A stretch of 64,000 bases of DNA, taken from the NCBI GenBank assembly GCA_963575745.1, contig CAUYUJ010004334.1:1-64000 (forward strand). Reading direction: 5' to 3'. Source of the stretch: Prorocentrum cordatum (lineage: Eukaryota > Sar > Dinophyceae > Prorocentrales > Prorocentraceae). Below the pieces are notes generated by a model, which saw only the letters and a list, made by a program, of their open reading frames with translations, did no database searches and had not been told where the DNA came from. Each line of letters begins with the position of its first letter. Position 1 is the first letter of the stretch. Positions 51,395 to 60,964 of the stretch are shown here, in pieces. The position numbers and the translations under genes were made by a program.

Positions 51395-52555
51395 GGCATT
51401 TTTTGGGGGAAGTGCAAGTGACTGAGAGCTATCTGGGGGGCCCCGGAGAGCCCGCAGAGACCTCTAAGACCAGTCATAGAGCTAAGGGCCCGCTTGAGAC
51501 TTTCTCGAAGCCCCCACGAAGACCTTTGGCAGCGCCCAGGAAGGCCCGTAGAGGATCCCCAGAGGTTTCCTGGATACTGCCCAAAGTATGTACCAAGTGA
51601 TCCCCCCCCCGTATATAAGCCTGGGGGCCATTTCAGGGACTCATTTGCGTCGCCGAGCCTGTCGTCGCTGTGTCGCCATCCCCGACTTCCCCTTTTTTGG
51701 AGCACGCCAGTTGGGGGCGGGGCACACTCTGGAACGCGCCTTTGCGTATTCCTGGGTTGTTTGCGTATTCCAGGGATGGCGTATATCTTTCTTGCTCGGC
51801 CCCCCTCCATCGCTTTCAGCGCAACGCAGGGGGAGCGTGAGCCGGTGTCTGGTGGGGTGGCGGGGCACTGCCCCTGGAAGAAGACGCGCCCACGCGTTGT
51901 GTCAATGCTTCTGCAAGTTGCCTTTCTCTCCTTGAGGAACTTTGTGTCGTCTTGGTCCTTTGTCAGCAAGGGACGAAGTGATCACTCCGCTGCGAAAAAC
52001 CGGCGGCCATCAATCCATCGAGCACGGACAGCAGTCCGAGGCAAATGTCGCATCAGGTTCCCACTCCGGTCTTTGCCTCGAGTTTCGAACATTGACCTTC
52101 GATTCCGCCCAGGTCCCACGTCCGGATCCGACTATCAGGTCGACCCTGTAAAATTAAGGTTGTTCTCGTGTCCTGTCTGTCGCGATGCATGCACTTTTCA
52201 TGTGTGAAACACGGGTTGCTCTCGGGAGGTCACGTCCGTGGCGTGAGGGGGGGATGTGTAGGAGGAGGACGGGAGGTCGAGGAGGGGGGGGGGAAGGGGG
52301 AAGCAAAACTTGCGAATGCCCTGCGCCACCTCCTGTTCCCTCCTCGATCCTCGCCCTTGAATTTCGGACTTCCAAGTCCGCCCAAGCCCCGAAACTTCCG
52401 ACTGACCGTTCCCTTCCGGGGGGAGGGTCGATTCTAGAAAAATTGTCGCCAGGGGCATCAATGCACATGCTAGCCAGTGTGGACCCCAAATAGCGACTCC
52501 TTGCAGTCAATGTAGTTCAATCTTGGTGGTGCAATTCGTATGTTGCGCTCTATGT
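51395..52555. other. no supportable feature
   Basis: The part at 51430-51580 has CCCCAGAGG and CGAAGCCCCC words reminiscent of the CCCCAAGA arrays. The rest shows nothing I can annotate. Confidence 0.4.
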
Positions 52556-52564
52556 GGTGCACAG

Positions 52565-53050
52565 CTATGCAAGGCAAGACGAAGCGATGCCAAGAAATGC
52601 GAAGCAATGCACGGCAATGAAGCGCAATGCAAAGTAATGAGCACTGCAACGCAAATGTAAAGCCATGCAGCACAATACAACGCAATGCACCGCAACGCAA
52701 AGCAACGCAACGACATGTAATGCAACGCAAAACAATGCAACGCAACGCAAAGCATTGCAAAGCAAAACAATACCATGCAAAGCAATGCAACGCAATGCCA
52801 AGCAATGCGAAGCCATTGAGCGCAATGCAATGCGATGCAAACCAATGCACAGCAACGTACAGCAATGGACAGTCATGCACAACAATGAAAGCAACGCGAA
52901 GCAATGCAAGGCAAAGCAATGCAAAGCGATGCGATTGCAACGCAATGCAGTGCGAGTGCGATTGCAGCGACATGGGAGTTCAAGAGCAGTGCACAGCAAT
53001 TCAAAGCAGTGGGACCGCAATGCGGCGCAATGCGATTGCAGTGCAGGGAT
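52565..53050. repeat. GCAAN pentamer tandem repeat
   Basis: GCAAT, GCAAC, GCAAA and GCGAA pentamers alternate for about 480 bases, often as the 10-mer GCAATGCAAA, degrading to the right. Period 5 gives all three frames the same composition, which explains the long Leu/Cys/His-rich minus-strand frames. Confidence 0.95.
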
Positions 53051-53054
53051 GCGA

Positions 53055-53460
53055 CGTCAGTGCGACGCGGGGGATTGCAGCGGGGCGGCGGCGACGGACT
53101 GGAACGGGGCCGCCAGGCCCGCAGAATGGCCTTTGTTGGGAGAGGTGGGGCGGCAACGGACGAGAACGGGGCCGCCGGGCCCGCAGACAGGCCGAGGTCT
53201 CTGCTCCTTCACAGGGAAATGTAAGGGCCCCTGCGTACGTGCAAGCACTGCTGGCGGGATCCATCGATGTGTAGTCGCAATTGTGTTCGAAATCTGTGTA
53301 TACAAGCTGTGCATGTTTATATATACAAATGGAACGAATATGCGTGTGTATCTGCATATGTATATGTACACGTATATATGTATAACTGTACGTATGTGCA
53401 CAAGCGTGCATGTATACATATACCTCATGGCCGTCGGCCCATCCTCCCACCACCGTGTCT
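53055..53460. other. no gene; TATG-rich patch and short duplication
   Basis: AACGGGGCCGCC(A/G)GGCCCGCAGA occurs at about 53103 and 53167. The stretch 53310-53430 is rich in TATATG and CATATG words. Confidence 0.6.
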
Positions 53461-53469
53461 AGGTCGGGG

Positions 53470-54215
53470 CCGGAGGCTCCTTGGATGGTTGTTGGGATAT
53501 CGTCGTGGCCTTTCGGGAGCTTCTCGGAGGCAGTTGTGAGGCCTCTTGGGGGCTGTTTTGGGGTCTCTTGGGTCGTCTTCGGGGCCTCTTGGGGGCCACT
53601 TGGAGCCCCTTGGAGACCTCTTGGGGCCTTCTTGGGCCTTCCTGGGGACCTCTTGGGATTTTCGGCTTGTGTTGAGCTGTCATTGCGTCTCGGAGGCCTC
53701 TTTGGACCATCTTGGGCGTCTTGGTGCGATCTGTGACCGACTTGAGGGCATCTTGGGGCCGAACAAGTCATACGACAAGATGCCCAGGAGCCCAGGGGAC
53801 ACGCGAGAAGCCCATCCAAATTTAGCATTGTAGGGCCCGGGCCCCTCAGAGACTCCTTAGGAGTGAGGACTGAGGCTTAGAGCATTAGGCAAAGGACCTG
53901 AGGACACGTTCACTCCGTGCCCAGCGACACGTTGCGCCTCGGAGGCCTCCTTGGACGTGTTGGGGCCATCTTGGGTGTCTTGGTGCGATCTTTGGGCGTC
54001 TCGGGGCCCTCGTGGACCGTCTTGGGAGCATCCCGGGGCCAAAAAGTCATACGACAAGATGCCCGTGAGCCCAGGGGGCACGCAACAAGCCCCGCCAAAT
54101 TTTGCATTGTGGGGTCTGGGCCCCTCAGAGACTGTTCAGAAGCGAGGACTGAGGCTTAGAGGGTTAGGCAAAGGGACTGAGGACACGCTCACACCGTACC
54201 CAGCGGCACGGTGGT
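53470..54215. repeat. TCTTGGGGC array and 250-280-bp tandem duplication
   Basis: 53470-53680 is a TCTTGGGGC-type array. From 53681 a unit containing CGTCTCGGAGGCCTC, AAGTCATACGACAAGATGCC, GGGCCCCTCAGAGACT and GACTGAGGCTTAGAG is present twice in tandem, the second copy starting near 53930 and ending near 54211. The left parts are offset by 249 and the middle by 279 because the copies differ in length. Confidence 0.88.
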
Positions 54216-54224
54216 GGATATTTG

Positions 54225-54229
54225 TCTAG

Positions 54230-54266
<37 letters not shown>

Positions 54267-54270
54267 AATA
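54225..54270. repeat. TA then GA microsatellite
   Basis: TATATATATATA followed by GAGAGAGAGAGAGAGAGA. Confidence 0.97.
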
Positions 54271-54274
54271 TGAG

Positions 54275-54785
54275 TTACAATCAGTGCCTCAGTTTCAGCA
54301 TTATCCATAACATTAGTAGTATCATTTTTGTTATCTCTTGTTTGTTATGAGCACTCGAATTATTATGTAATGCGTGTACTTGTGATTGATATGCTTTTAT
54401 TCATGGCGTATTTCTCACACTTATATAGATCTACAATTGCATGTGTATATATATAGATAGATAGACGTCCGCAAATGCAAGCACATCACGCCCGCCTCCC
54501 TGGACGTCGCCCTGGGTCCTCGCGTCCGCCCAGGCCCCCGCACCGACATCATCGATCCTCGCCCTCCATGGGTCCACTCCGATCCGATCCGGTCTGGCTC
54601 GGTGCCGATCCCTGCCAGCCCGCTCCGATCCAGTTCGGATAACCATTCGGACGATCCGAGGCGGCCCGACGTGCGAGTGGCGCCGCATCGTGCAGCGTGG
54701 CGCAGCCGATCCGATGCAGCTCCGACCTCCGTGCCGCTTCGGCCCAGTGCGATGTGCCTGTGCCGATCCGACTCGATTTCACGCT
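54275..54785. other. no gene; GATCC-rich part
   Basis: AT-rich to about 54470, then GC-rich with frequent CCGATCC and TCCGATCC words (54570-54780). Confidence 0.45.
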
Positions 54786-54818
54786 TCGATGCTGGTGGAG
54801 CTCTCCTTGCCCTCGCCT

Positions 54819-55011
54819 GAAGTCGAGCATGTCCCTCTGCAGGAGGCATTTTCAGAAATAGTTGAAGCATAGTCTGGGGACGATGTTTCAAAAATAGTTG
54901 AAAAATTATCTGGCGACGATTTTTCCATTACAGTTTGACTATTCTCGAGTCTGTTCTGGGTATTCTGCATTTGGCGCCCAAAATCCGCCTGTAGGGAGAC
55001 GTGCCCGACCT
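54819..55011. mobile_element. TIR family 1, copy D, flanked by 31-bp direct repeats
   Basis: The left end AAGTCGAGCATGTCCCTCTG and the right end, in inverse, AGGTCGGGCACGTCTCCCTA. The interior core (AAATAGTTGAAGCATAGTCT, GGGGACGATG) is partly duplicated, making it the longest copy. GATGCTGGTGGAGCTCTCC plus TTGCCCTCGCCT stands at 54788-54818 and, with one difference, at 55012-55042. Confidence 0.8.
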
Positions 55012-55179
55012 GATGCTGGTGGACCTCTCCTTGCCCTCGCCTCGGCCATCGATCCAGGCCCTCGCGCCCGCCCGCCCGCCGCGCGCCCGGCGAGGGCATC
55101 CGCCAGCTCCGTCACCTCCTGGCGGCAGTCGCAGGCCGCTGGCGCGGCCACCCGCGCCCCGTGGTCGCTTTCGCCGCAG

Positions 55180-55375
55180 GTCGTCGATCGGCCGTTGATC
55201 GATCGAAGATCGGGCGACCTCGAAGATCAGATATCGATCGACTTTGAAGATCGAGGATCTGGAGGTTGATCGGCCGATCTCGGAGATTGGAGGCCGACCA
55301 ACCCCCACGATGCATCGAAGAGCGTTCGATCGAACGATCCAGGATCGATCGATGATCGGTCGGTCGAGGCTTGAG
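55180..55375. repeat. GATC-dense stretch
   Basis: GATCGATCG, GATCGGCCGATC and GAAGATC words give about twenty GATC sites in 195 bases, with local palindromes. There is no unit long enough to call a regular tandem repeat. Confidence 0.75.
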
Positions 55376-55379
55376 GATT

Positions 55380-55895
55380 GTTCTGCAGCCTCGTGGGGCA
55401 GTGTCTGTCCTGCAAATGGTGTTGTGCTCCTGTATCCGGCGAGGGTTCGACGCCGATTCGACGTGGGGTCGACGCGAATTGGATCTGCGCTGGGCCGCCC
55501 TCCTTGCAGCGCCGAGCGCGCCATGGGCGGTGCCGGAGGCGCCGCGAGGGGGGCCCCATTGCCGATCCAAGAACTCCGCGCGGACCTCCAGATGTTTGTG
55601 TGTATGTCATTGTTTGTTCCCCTACTCCGGGGGCTCCGCTTCGGACCCCCAGGGGGCGTCAGACATCGATCCGGGAAGACGAAGCTACCCAGGACGGGCC
55701 CCAGGAGGTGTTTGGGGACCGTCGTCGTCGCCCCCGCTCAGGGGCGCCGATAGGGGGGTGGCTCAGTAGAGGGAAAGGTAGTGGCACTGCTGCTCGTCCT
55801 GGGGAGGTCTCGCGGCGGCGTGCCTGGGGGGAAATAAGGAGCAGGCCTTCTCAGAGGCCAGCGGGGCTTCTCAGAAGCCTTCTCGCCGGGGTGCG
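55380..55895. other. no gene; dispersed repeat relative at 55545
   Basis: 55545-55602 resembles 28490-28545. GGCCTTCTCAGAGGCC and GGCTTCTCAGAAGCC palindromes lie at 55841-55881. Confidence 0.5.
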
Positions 55896-55898
55896 GTA

Positions 55899-56077
55899 GG
55901 TTCGTGTCGTGTCGACCGGCGGCGACCCCGCCAGCGGCGTTCAATGTTGAACGCCGCCGGCGACCCAGAATCGTGCGATGTGAAACGATTTGGACGTTTC
56001 GGAAACAGCCGATCATTCAAGGTTGAACGATCCCCGCGGTGCCAGAAGCCAACGCCGAAGTCGACACGACACGAGCC
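55899..56077. mobile_element. TIR element, GGTTCGTGTCGTGTCGAC ends (179 bp)
   Basis: The left end GGTTCGTGTCGTGTCGAC and the right end, in inverse, GGCTCGTGTCGTGTCGAC match at 17 of 18 bases. The interior carries the hairpin CGGCGTTCAA-TG-TTGAACGCCG (55935-55956). Only one copy is seen. TTCTGAGAAGG words lie just outside both ends. Confidence 0.8.
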
Positions 56078-56152
56078 TGACGTAGACAACTTCTCAGAAT
56101 GCCCGAGGCCTTGCGAGACTTCTGAGAAGGCCCGCCCCTTCACACTCGCCTC

Positions 56153-56324
56153 AAGTCGGGCACGCACCTCTACAGGAAGAATGTTCAACAAATCGTCAAA
56201 ACACTGCCTGGGGATGTTTTCTATTTTTTCTAGTTTTTTGTTGTGCTTCTTTTTGAATATGGACAGTGTTTGAACATTGCTATTTGTCGTCCAAAATCCG
56301 CCTGTAGGAGGACACGCCCGACCT
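56153..56324. mobile_element. TIR family 1, copy E (172 bp)
   Basis: The left end AAGTCGGGCACGCACCTCTA and the right end, in inverse, AGGTCGGGCGTGTCCTCCTA. The interior has CAACAAATCGTCAAAACACT and CTGGGGATGTTTTC, then a T-rich segment. Non-coding. Confidence 0.82.
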
Positions 56325-56329
56325 AACAC

Positions 56330-56740
56330 TTCCCCCGGGGGGCGCGCCGCCGACTCTCTTGTCGATCCTGCATGCTTCTCTTCCAAGGTCAAAAAGCACC
56401 CCAGGGCTGGACCTCGACGCTGTGCTTCTGGACACGGCTGTTTTTTTTGTTTTTTGTCTTGGCAGGGAGGTGCAAGAAAACAGGCAGAGCAAAACGACAA
56501 ACAGCGCAACAACAAAACGAACACACAACGCTTAGATCCAGCCCTTGAGCACCCTGGGAGAGGTCCAGGACGTAGCGGTATCGGTAACCTCTAGAAGTCT
56601 TTAGTCTTCGGCGGTGAATAAATTGGCCCTCCCTCCTTCCTCCCTCCTCCTCTCCTCCTCTTGCTCCTCCTCTTGCTAGGGTCAAAAAGCTGTCTTGCAA
56701 GCACTGGCGAGGCATCACTTGATGAGACCCCCGTTACCCA
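56330..56740. other. no supportable feature
   Basis: T-rich and A-rich patches at 56432-56525 (AAACGACAAACAGCGCAACA) recall the CAAAACAACAA sequence at 12.7 kb. No gene. Confidence 0.4.
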
Positions 56741-56744
56741 AGCT

Positions 56745-56922
56745 GAGAGGAGGAGGAGGAGGAGGAGGAGGAGGAGGAGGAGGAGGAGGAGGAGGAGGAG
56801 GAGGAGGGAGGAGGAGGAGGAGGGTGGGAGGAGGCGGAGGAGGAGGAGGAGGAGGAGGATGAAGAGGGAAAGGACGAGGCGGAGGAGGAGGAGGAGGAGA
56901 AACGGGAGGAGGAGGAGGAGGA

Positions 56923-56953
<31 letters not shown>

Positions 56954-57730
56954 GAGGAGGAGGAGGAGGGAGGAGGAGGAGGTGGAGGAGGAAGAGGAGC
57001 AGTGGGCAGGAGGAGGAGGGGGAGGAGCAGGAATTAGTTTCCCACTGATGCGCGCTTTTCTGAATAGTAGTGGACGGCTATTTCTCTCATCGGACAATGC
57101 CTTCGGGGCTACCTTCCACGCGAAAAGGCATGTCAAGCTTGTCCGTAGTAAGGTTTGCAATAATAATCGATGCCTCTGGGGAGGAGGGGAGGGAGGAAGA
57201 GGATGAGAAGGAAAAGGTGGAGCAGTAGGACTAGGAGGAGGAGGAGGAGGAGGAGGAGGAGGAGGAGGGGGAGGAGAAGGATGAGGAGGAGGAGGAGGCG
57301 GTAGAGGAGGATGAGGAGGAGGAGGAGGGGCAACTAAGGAGGAAGAGGGGGAAAAGGAGGAGGCGGAAGAGAGGGGGGTCTGGGAGGAGGAGGAGGAGGA
57401 GGAGGATGCATTCGTTGCCCGCTAATGCGCGCCGTGCTGAATAATGGTGGCCAGCTATTTCTTTAATCGGGCAGTGCTTCCTGGGCCACCCTCCACGCGA
57501 AAGGAATTTCGAGCTCGTTCGTGGGAAGGTTTGCAATGAGATCGATGCATCGGGGGAGGAGGGGAAGGAGCAAGAGGAGGAAAGGGAGAAGGTGGAGGGG
57601 GAGGAGGAGGAGGAGGAGGGGGACGAGGAGGCGGAGGAGGAGGAGGATGCGGAGCAGCTGAGGAGGAGGATGAGGAGGATGAGGATGAGGAGGGTGAAGA
57701 GGAGGAGGGTGAATTTGTTTCCCACCCATA
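56745..57730. repeat. GGA tracts with a 160-bp unit repeated at 373-bp spacing
   Basis: GGA repeats dominate. A unit with CTATTTCTCTCATCGG (57080) / CTATTTCTTTAATCGG (57453), GGGC(T/C)ACC(T/C)TCCACGCGAAA and GGTTTGCAAT is present at 57035-57185 and 57408-57558. A third, truncated start (GTTTCCCAC) follows at 57716. Confidence 0.85.
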
Positions 57731-57734
57731 CACA

Positions 57735-57956
57735 GAGCACACATCACACACACAGACCCAAACAGCACTCACAATCCTGGGGCCTCCTGGAGCCTCTTCC
57801 GGTATCCAAGTCGGGCCTCCTGAGGCTTCCTGGGGGGCCCCAGCTTCCCCTTCTCCATCTCCGATCCCGCCGTCATGGTGTCTTCCTGCTTCAAACGCCC
57901 TTTCAGTTTTTTGTATGAGCCTGGGCACACGCGTGCCACTTGTATATATACACATC

Positions 57957-57993
<37 letters not shown>

Positions 57994-58270
57994 CCACACT
58001 AAGATAACGGTCACCGGGGCCCGGCTCCACGGGGCCGCGACCTCTACCACAAATGCGGGTTTGCAGGCGTTTGGGGGGGCCCACGGGCCCACAAAACGCC
58101 ACTAGAAAACGCCAAAACAGCCCGAAGACGCATGTTCCCGAGCAGCATGTGCAGACCGATGCACCAGCCGACATTGCGGATGACATGCAAGACGTACTCC
58201 GCCTCGACACGTACATGGCTGCACCCGCCGCTGGTGGAGACACGTGCATCCTCACAGGATGCAAACCCAC
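57735..58270. other. no gene; TA microsatellite
   Basis: TATATATATATATATATATA at 57958-57989, otherwise unassigned. Confidence 0.5.
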
Positions 58271-58274
58271 CGAG

Positions 58275-60002
58275 TCCAGCACGACAGAACATCCAGGAAA
58301 TGCAGTAAAACATCGACTGGTGGAATATCGTGCAGGATTGAAAGCACTACTTTGAACCGCTCGTTAAGAACTTCCCTCAGGGTGCCTGGGACCGTACGTC
58401 ACGTGACAACGACATTCGTTTTGGTGATTTCTTCTACACGCGTCGGCACGGCACGTTTCGATGCCGAGCTGTCGCCTTACCATGTTCTGCCACAAAGCAG
58501 AAGACCCTCATCGTGGAAAAGGGACAATTTTTTTGTCCAATCATCGACATCGAGCACACATTGCCATACGTCAGCGTGATGATCCCAAGCCGTGGCCACG
58601 GTCCACTGTGGGCAAACATTTGGTACCGTGATCACGGCAACGAGCAATGCGGATTCAGCTTCGCCGTTCCTCTTCGTGCCGATCTTCCGTCGGACTTGCT
58701 CGATCACTTCCGTGCTTGGGACATAGATCAATATCTCGGCCTATCCGATGATGACATCGTCGTCGAGACGTCGGTGGAAACACCCGCAACTCACGACAAC
58801 CCCGACACCGTCGAGCACGATGACAGACGAGCTGTCAGAAACTATGAAAAAAAAAGAGAGTCTGACCCTGATCCCGATCGTCGAGGACCTGCAGGCAGCT
58901 TTTGGGACCCTCTCAACATATTCTCTTCAGGACATTCGAGATTCTGGTTCAGCGACCATCAGCACTGGACCACTGTTGGTGACGCCGTTCTGCGAGGTGA
59001 AAAATGTGGGTACTGTGAAGCACGAGGATGACAATCACCATTACCTCAGCCACTTCTACATCGGTTTCCGCTTCAACGTTGACTCCCCATGGTACCACAT
59101 GGCGTTTACTCCGTACAGTACGGGGCCATCAGCCTTCCCGACGCATGCGGACACAATTGGTTCATCCTGACGATGATGAGGAACATGGACTGGGAAGACG
59201 ACGATGAGTTCGTTCTTGTCCATTGGATTCCCACACGTCTTCGCCATCATCCAGGACGACGCCACTAAGCGTCTTGTAGAATCATCGGCGCCGGATATTC
59301 TTAAGTACCATCCCGCCCTCGAGCCTCTGCTAGACCTACGAGCGAAAGACGCGCTGACCAAACCGAAGTGCGGCGAATATTTGGCAACCCCCATGAAGGA
59401 TAATATCGACATCAAGGCTGACGCCAACCCGACCCCCCCCCGGCGCCCCCGGTCATGCTGCCGCTCTCGGTAGCACAGAATCCGTTGTTGCCACGACCCA
59501 GCAAGAAATTCTCACGGCTCTGCGGACCGACTCCGATGGCAATCAGCAGGGCATCGCGGAGGATGCGAGGGGCGCGGAGCTCCGTGCCACAGCGGAGCAG
59601 CTCCTGACAGAGCATCAGGGCACGACCTCAGCACACCACACTCGTGAACAGATCTCGGCAGGTGAGCTCTCCGATCCGATGACCGACAAAGGATTGGAAT
59701 CCCTGGCCGCCGATCTGGCCACCGATCGAGTTCACTTGATCGCGGATCATGCTCTGCGCGATCTCGGTCGGTCTTTGGGCGCCGGAGGTGGCGTCCGCAG
59801 TCGCGTCCAGCAGCTCATTGAACATGGCGCTGTTGACGTGCAGACCGAGAAGCGTCATTGCCAGTGCAGCTGCCGCGATCTCCCTGACGGCTTCCGTTGC
59901 GACATCTGCGACGCGCGCAATGAGTCGCACAAGTGCGGGGAGACCGGCGCTGCTCGGATCCAGTTTCTGCCAGCGTTCGCACGAAGGATCGAAGGATTTT
60001 GA
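58275..60002 (+). pseudogene. decayed or indel-broken gene of unknown function
   Basis: I do not recognise a family. Protein-like sequence runs through changing frames: NIDWWNIVQD and KHYFEPLVKNFPQGAWDRTS with TAA 58306 and TGA 58339 between them; then an open stretch with EKGQFFCPIIDIEHTLPYVS, WYRDHGNEQCGFSFAVPLRA and LLDHFRAWDIDQYLGLSDDD. At the A9 run 58847-58855 it shifts to ESLTLIPIVEDLQAAFGTLS and HYLSHFYIGFRFNVDSPWYH. It shifts again near 59101 (SLPDACGHNWFILTMMRNMD) and returns to VFAIIQDDATKRLV. After the C9 run 59433-59441 it reads STESVVATTQQEILTALRTD, amphipathic helices, and a Cys cluster CQCSCRDLPDGFRCDICDAR to TGA at about 60000. Frame changes at homopolymers suggest assembly indels or recent decay. 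Confidence 0.5.
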
Positions 60003-60129
60003 ACGAGCAGGCCACGCGGCAGATCACGCGCGCAGACGCGCGTAGCCATCGGCTCCCAGGGCGCCCGTTCCGACGAAGCTGAGAGGAAGGATTCTCTTCG
60101 CAGGCAGGCGGGGAAGGCAGAGAAGCGCC

Positions 60130-60558
60130 GCGCCAGATGGGCTGGGGCTGGCAGGCCTCGCTCCGGCGCTTGCCGACCTGGGCGGAGCTGGCGCGGGTGG
60201 CCAGCGCGGCGACGCTGTCTTGTATCGCGCATGCGTTGACGTTGTGGAACGGTTTCTGGCTGACCCTCTGTTCTACACTCAGATGAGCGATGGCAGGGCA
60301 GCCCAGAATAAGCAGGCATTCGCGATCAATGATATGCGCGATGCCGTGCGATATCATCGCGAATGCGCTGGTCGCCGGGCGCGGGCCCCTGGGGCGCGCG
60401 GCCGAAGCGAGCGTTCAGAACGTGGGCCCATCACCTTTTCCATTCCCTCCGGGAGAGGTCAGGAGTCGATGAACCGCGCTGCGCTGGCCAAGCTCCATTG
60501 GCAGGTACCCGCAGGCGCCGCGAAAGGTGAGGCGGGCGCGGATTGCTTCCGTCGTTGA
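60130..60558 (+). CDS. possible short coding remnant
   Basis: One plus-strand frame reads LGLAGLAPALADLGGAGAGG, then RACVDVVERFLADPLFYTQM, AQNKQAFAINDMRDAVRYH and, more doubtfully, GPITFSIPSGRGQESMNRAA to TGA at 60556. The middle part has the mix of helix-forming and hydrophobic residues expected of protein. It follows the decayed gene ending at 60002 by about 130 bases and could belong to it. No motif is recognised, and an overlapping minus-strand frame is also open. Confidence 0.2.
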   Translation, partial: APDGLGLAGLAPALADLGGAGAGGQRGDAVLYRACVDVVERFLADPLFYTQMSDGRAAQNKQAFAINDMRDAVRYHRECAGRRARAPGARGRSERSERGPITFSIPSGRGQESMNRAALAKLHWQVPAGAAKGEAGADCFRR

Positions 60559-60699
60559 CCCTGTCCGCCTTGCTCCCGCGCCTCAATGTCCTCGCTGGCG
60601 GCTGTGCCCCCGGCGCTGCCGGGGCTGGAGATGCCGGCTCCGCTTCGAGCACGCGGGGGCCTATTATACCTCCGAGGCGGCTGCCACGTGAGACGGGGC

Positions 60700-60960
60700 C
60701 CAGAGGCCGTAGCGCCGCGCGCCAGCGCCGCGACGCGGAGACATGGCGGCAACGCGACGTCGAGCACTACCAGCACGACGCGCACCGCCATTGGTCCTGA
60801 TATCGCGACAAGTGGCTCTACATCGACGGGAACCACTGCGAGTACATCTGGCTGGACACAAACAGTGGGCGGACGGTTGGTTGGTTTGACGAAAGCGGCA
60901 ACCGCGTCTGGGACAATCGATATTATGATTCCTCTCGCTTCGCGGGGTGCACGTCCGGGG
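60700..60960 (+). pseudogene. coding fragment with in-frame TGA
   Basis: One frame reads AETWRQRDVEHYQHDAHRHW-Ser, TGA at 60798-60800, then YRDKWLYIDGNHCEYIWLDT, GRTVGWFDESGNRVWDNRYY and DSSRFAG, before running into the TCTTGGGGC-type array at about 60960. The Trp/Tyr/Asp-rich composition with G-x-W repeats is clearly protein-like, but I do not recognise the family. The stop interrupts otherwise continuous sequence. It could be a pseudogene fragment captured beside the array. Confidence 0.4.
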
Positions 60961-60964
60961 CACG

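Noticed and set aside
52470-53462. Leu/Cys/His-rich and Asn/Ala/Thr-rich frames around 52.5-53.4 kb
   Set aside because: Produced by the pentamer GCAAN repeat, which has the same content in every frame.
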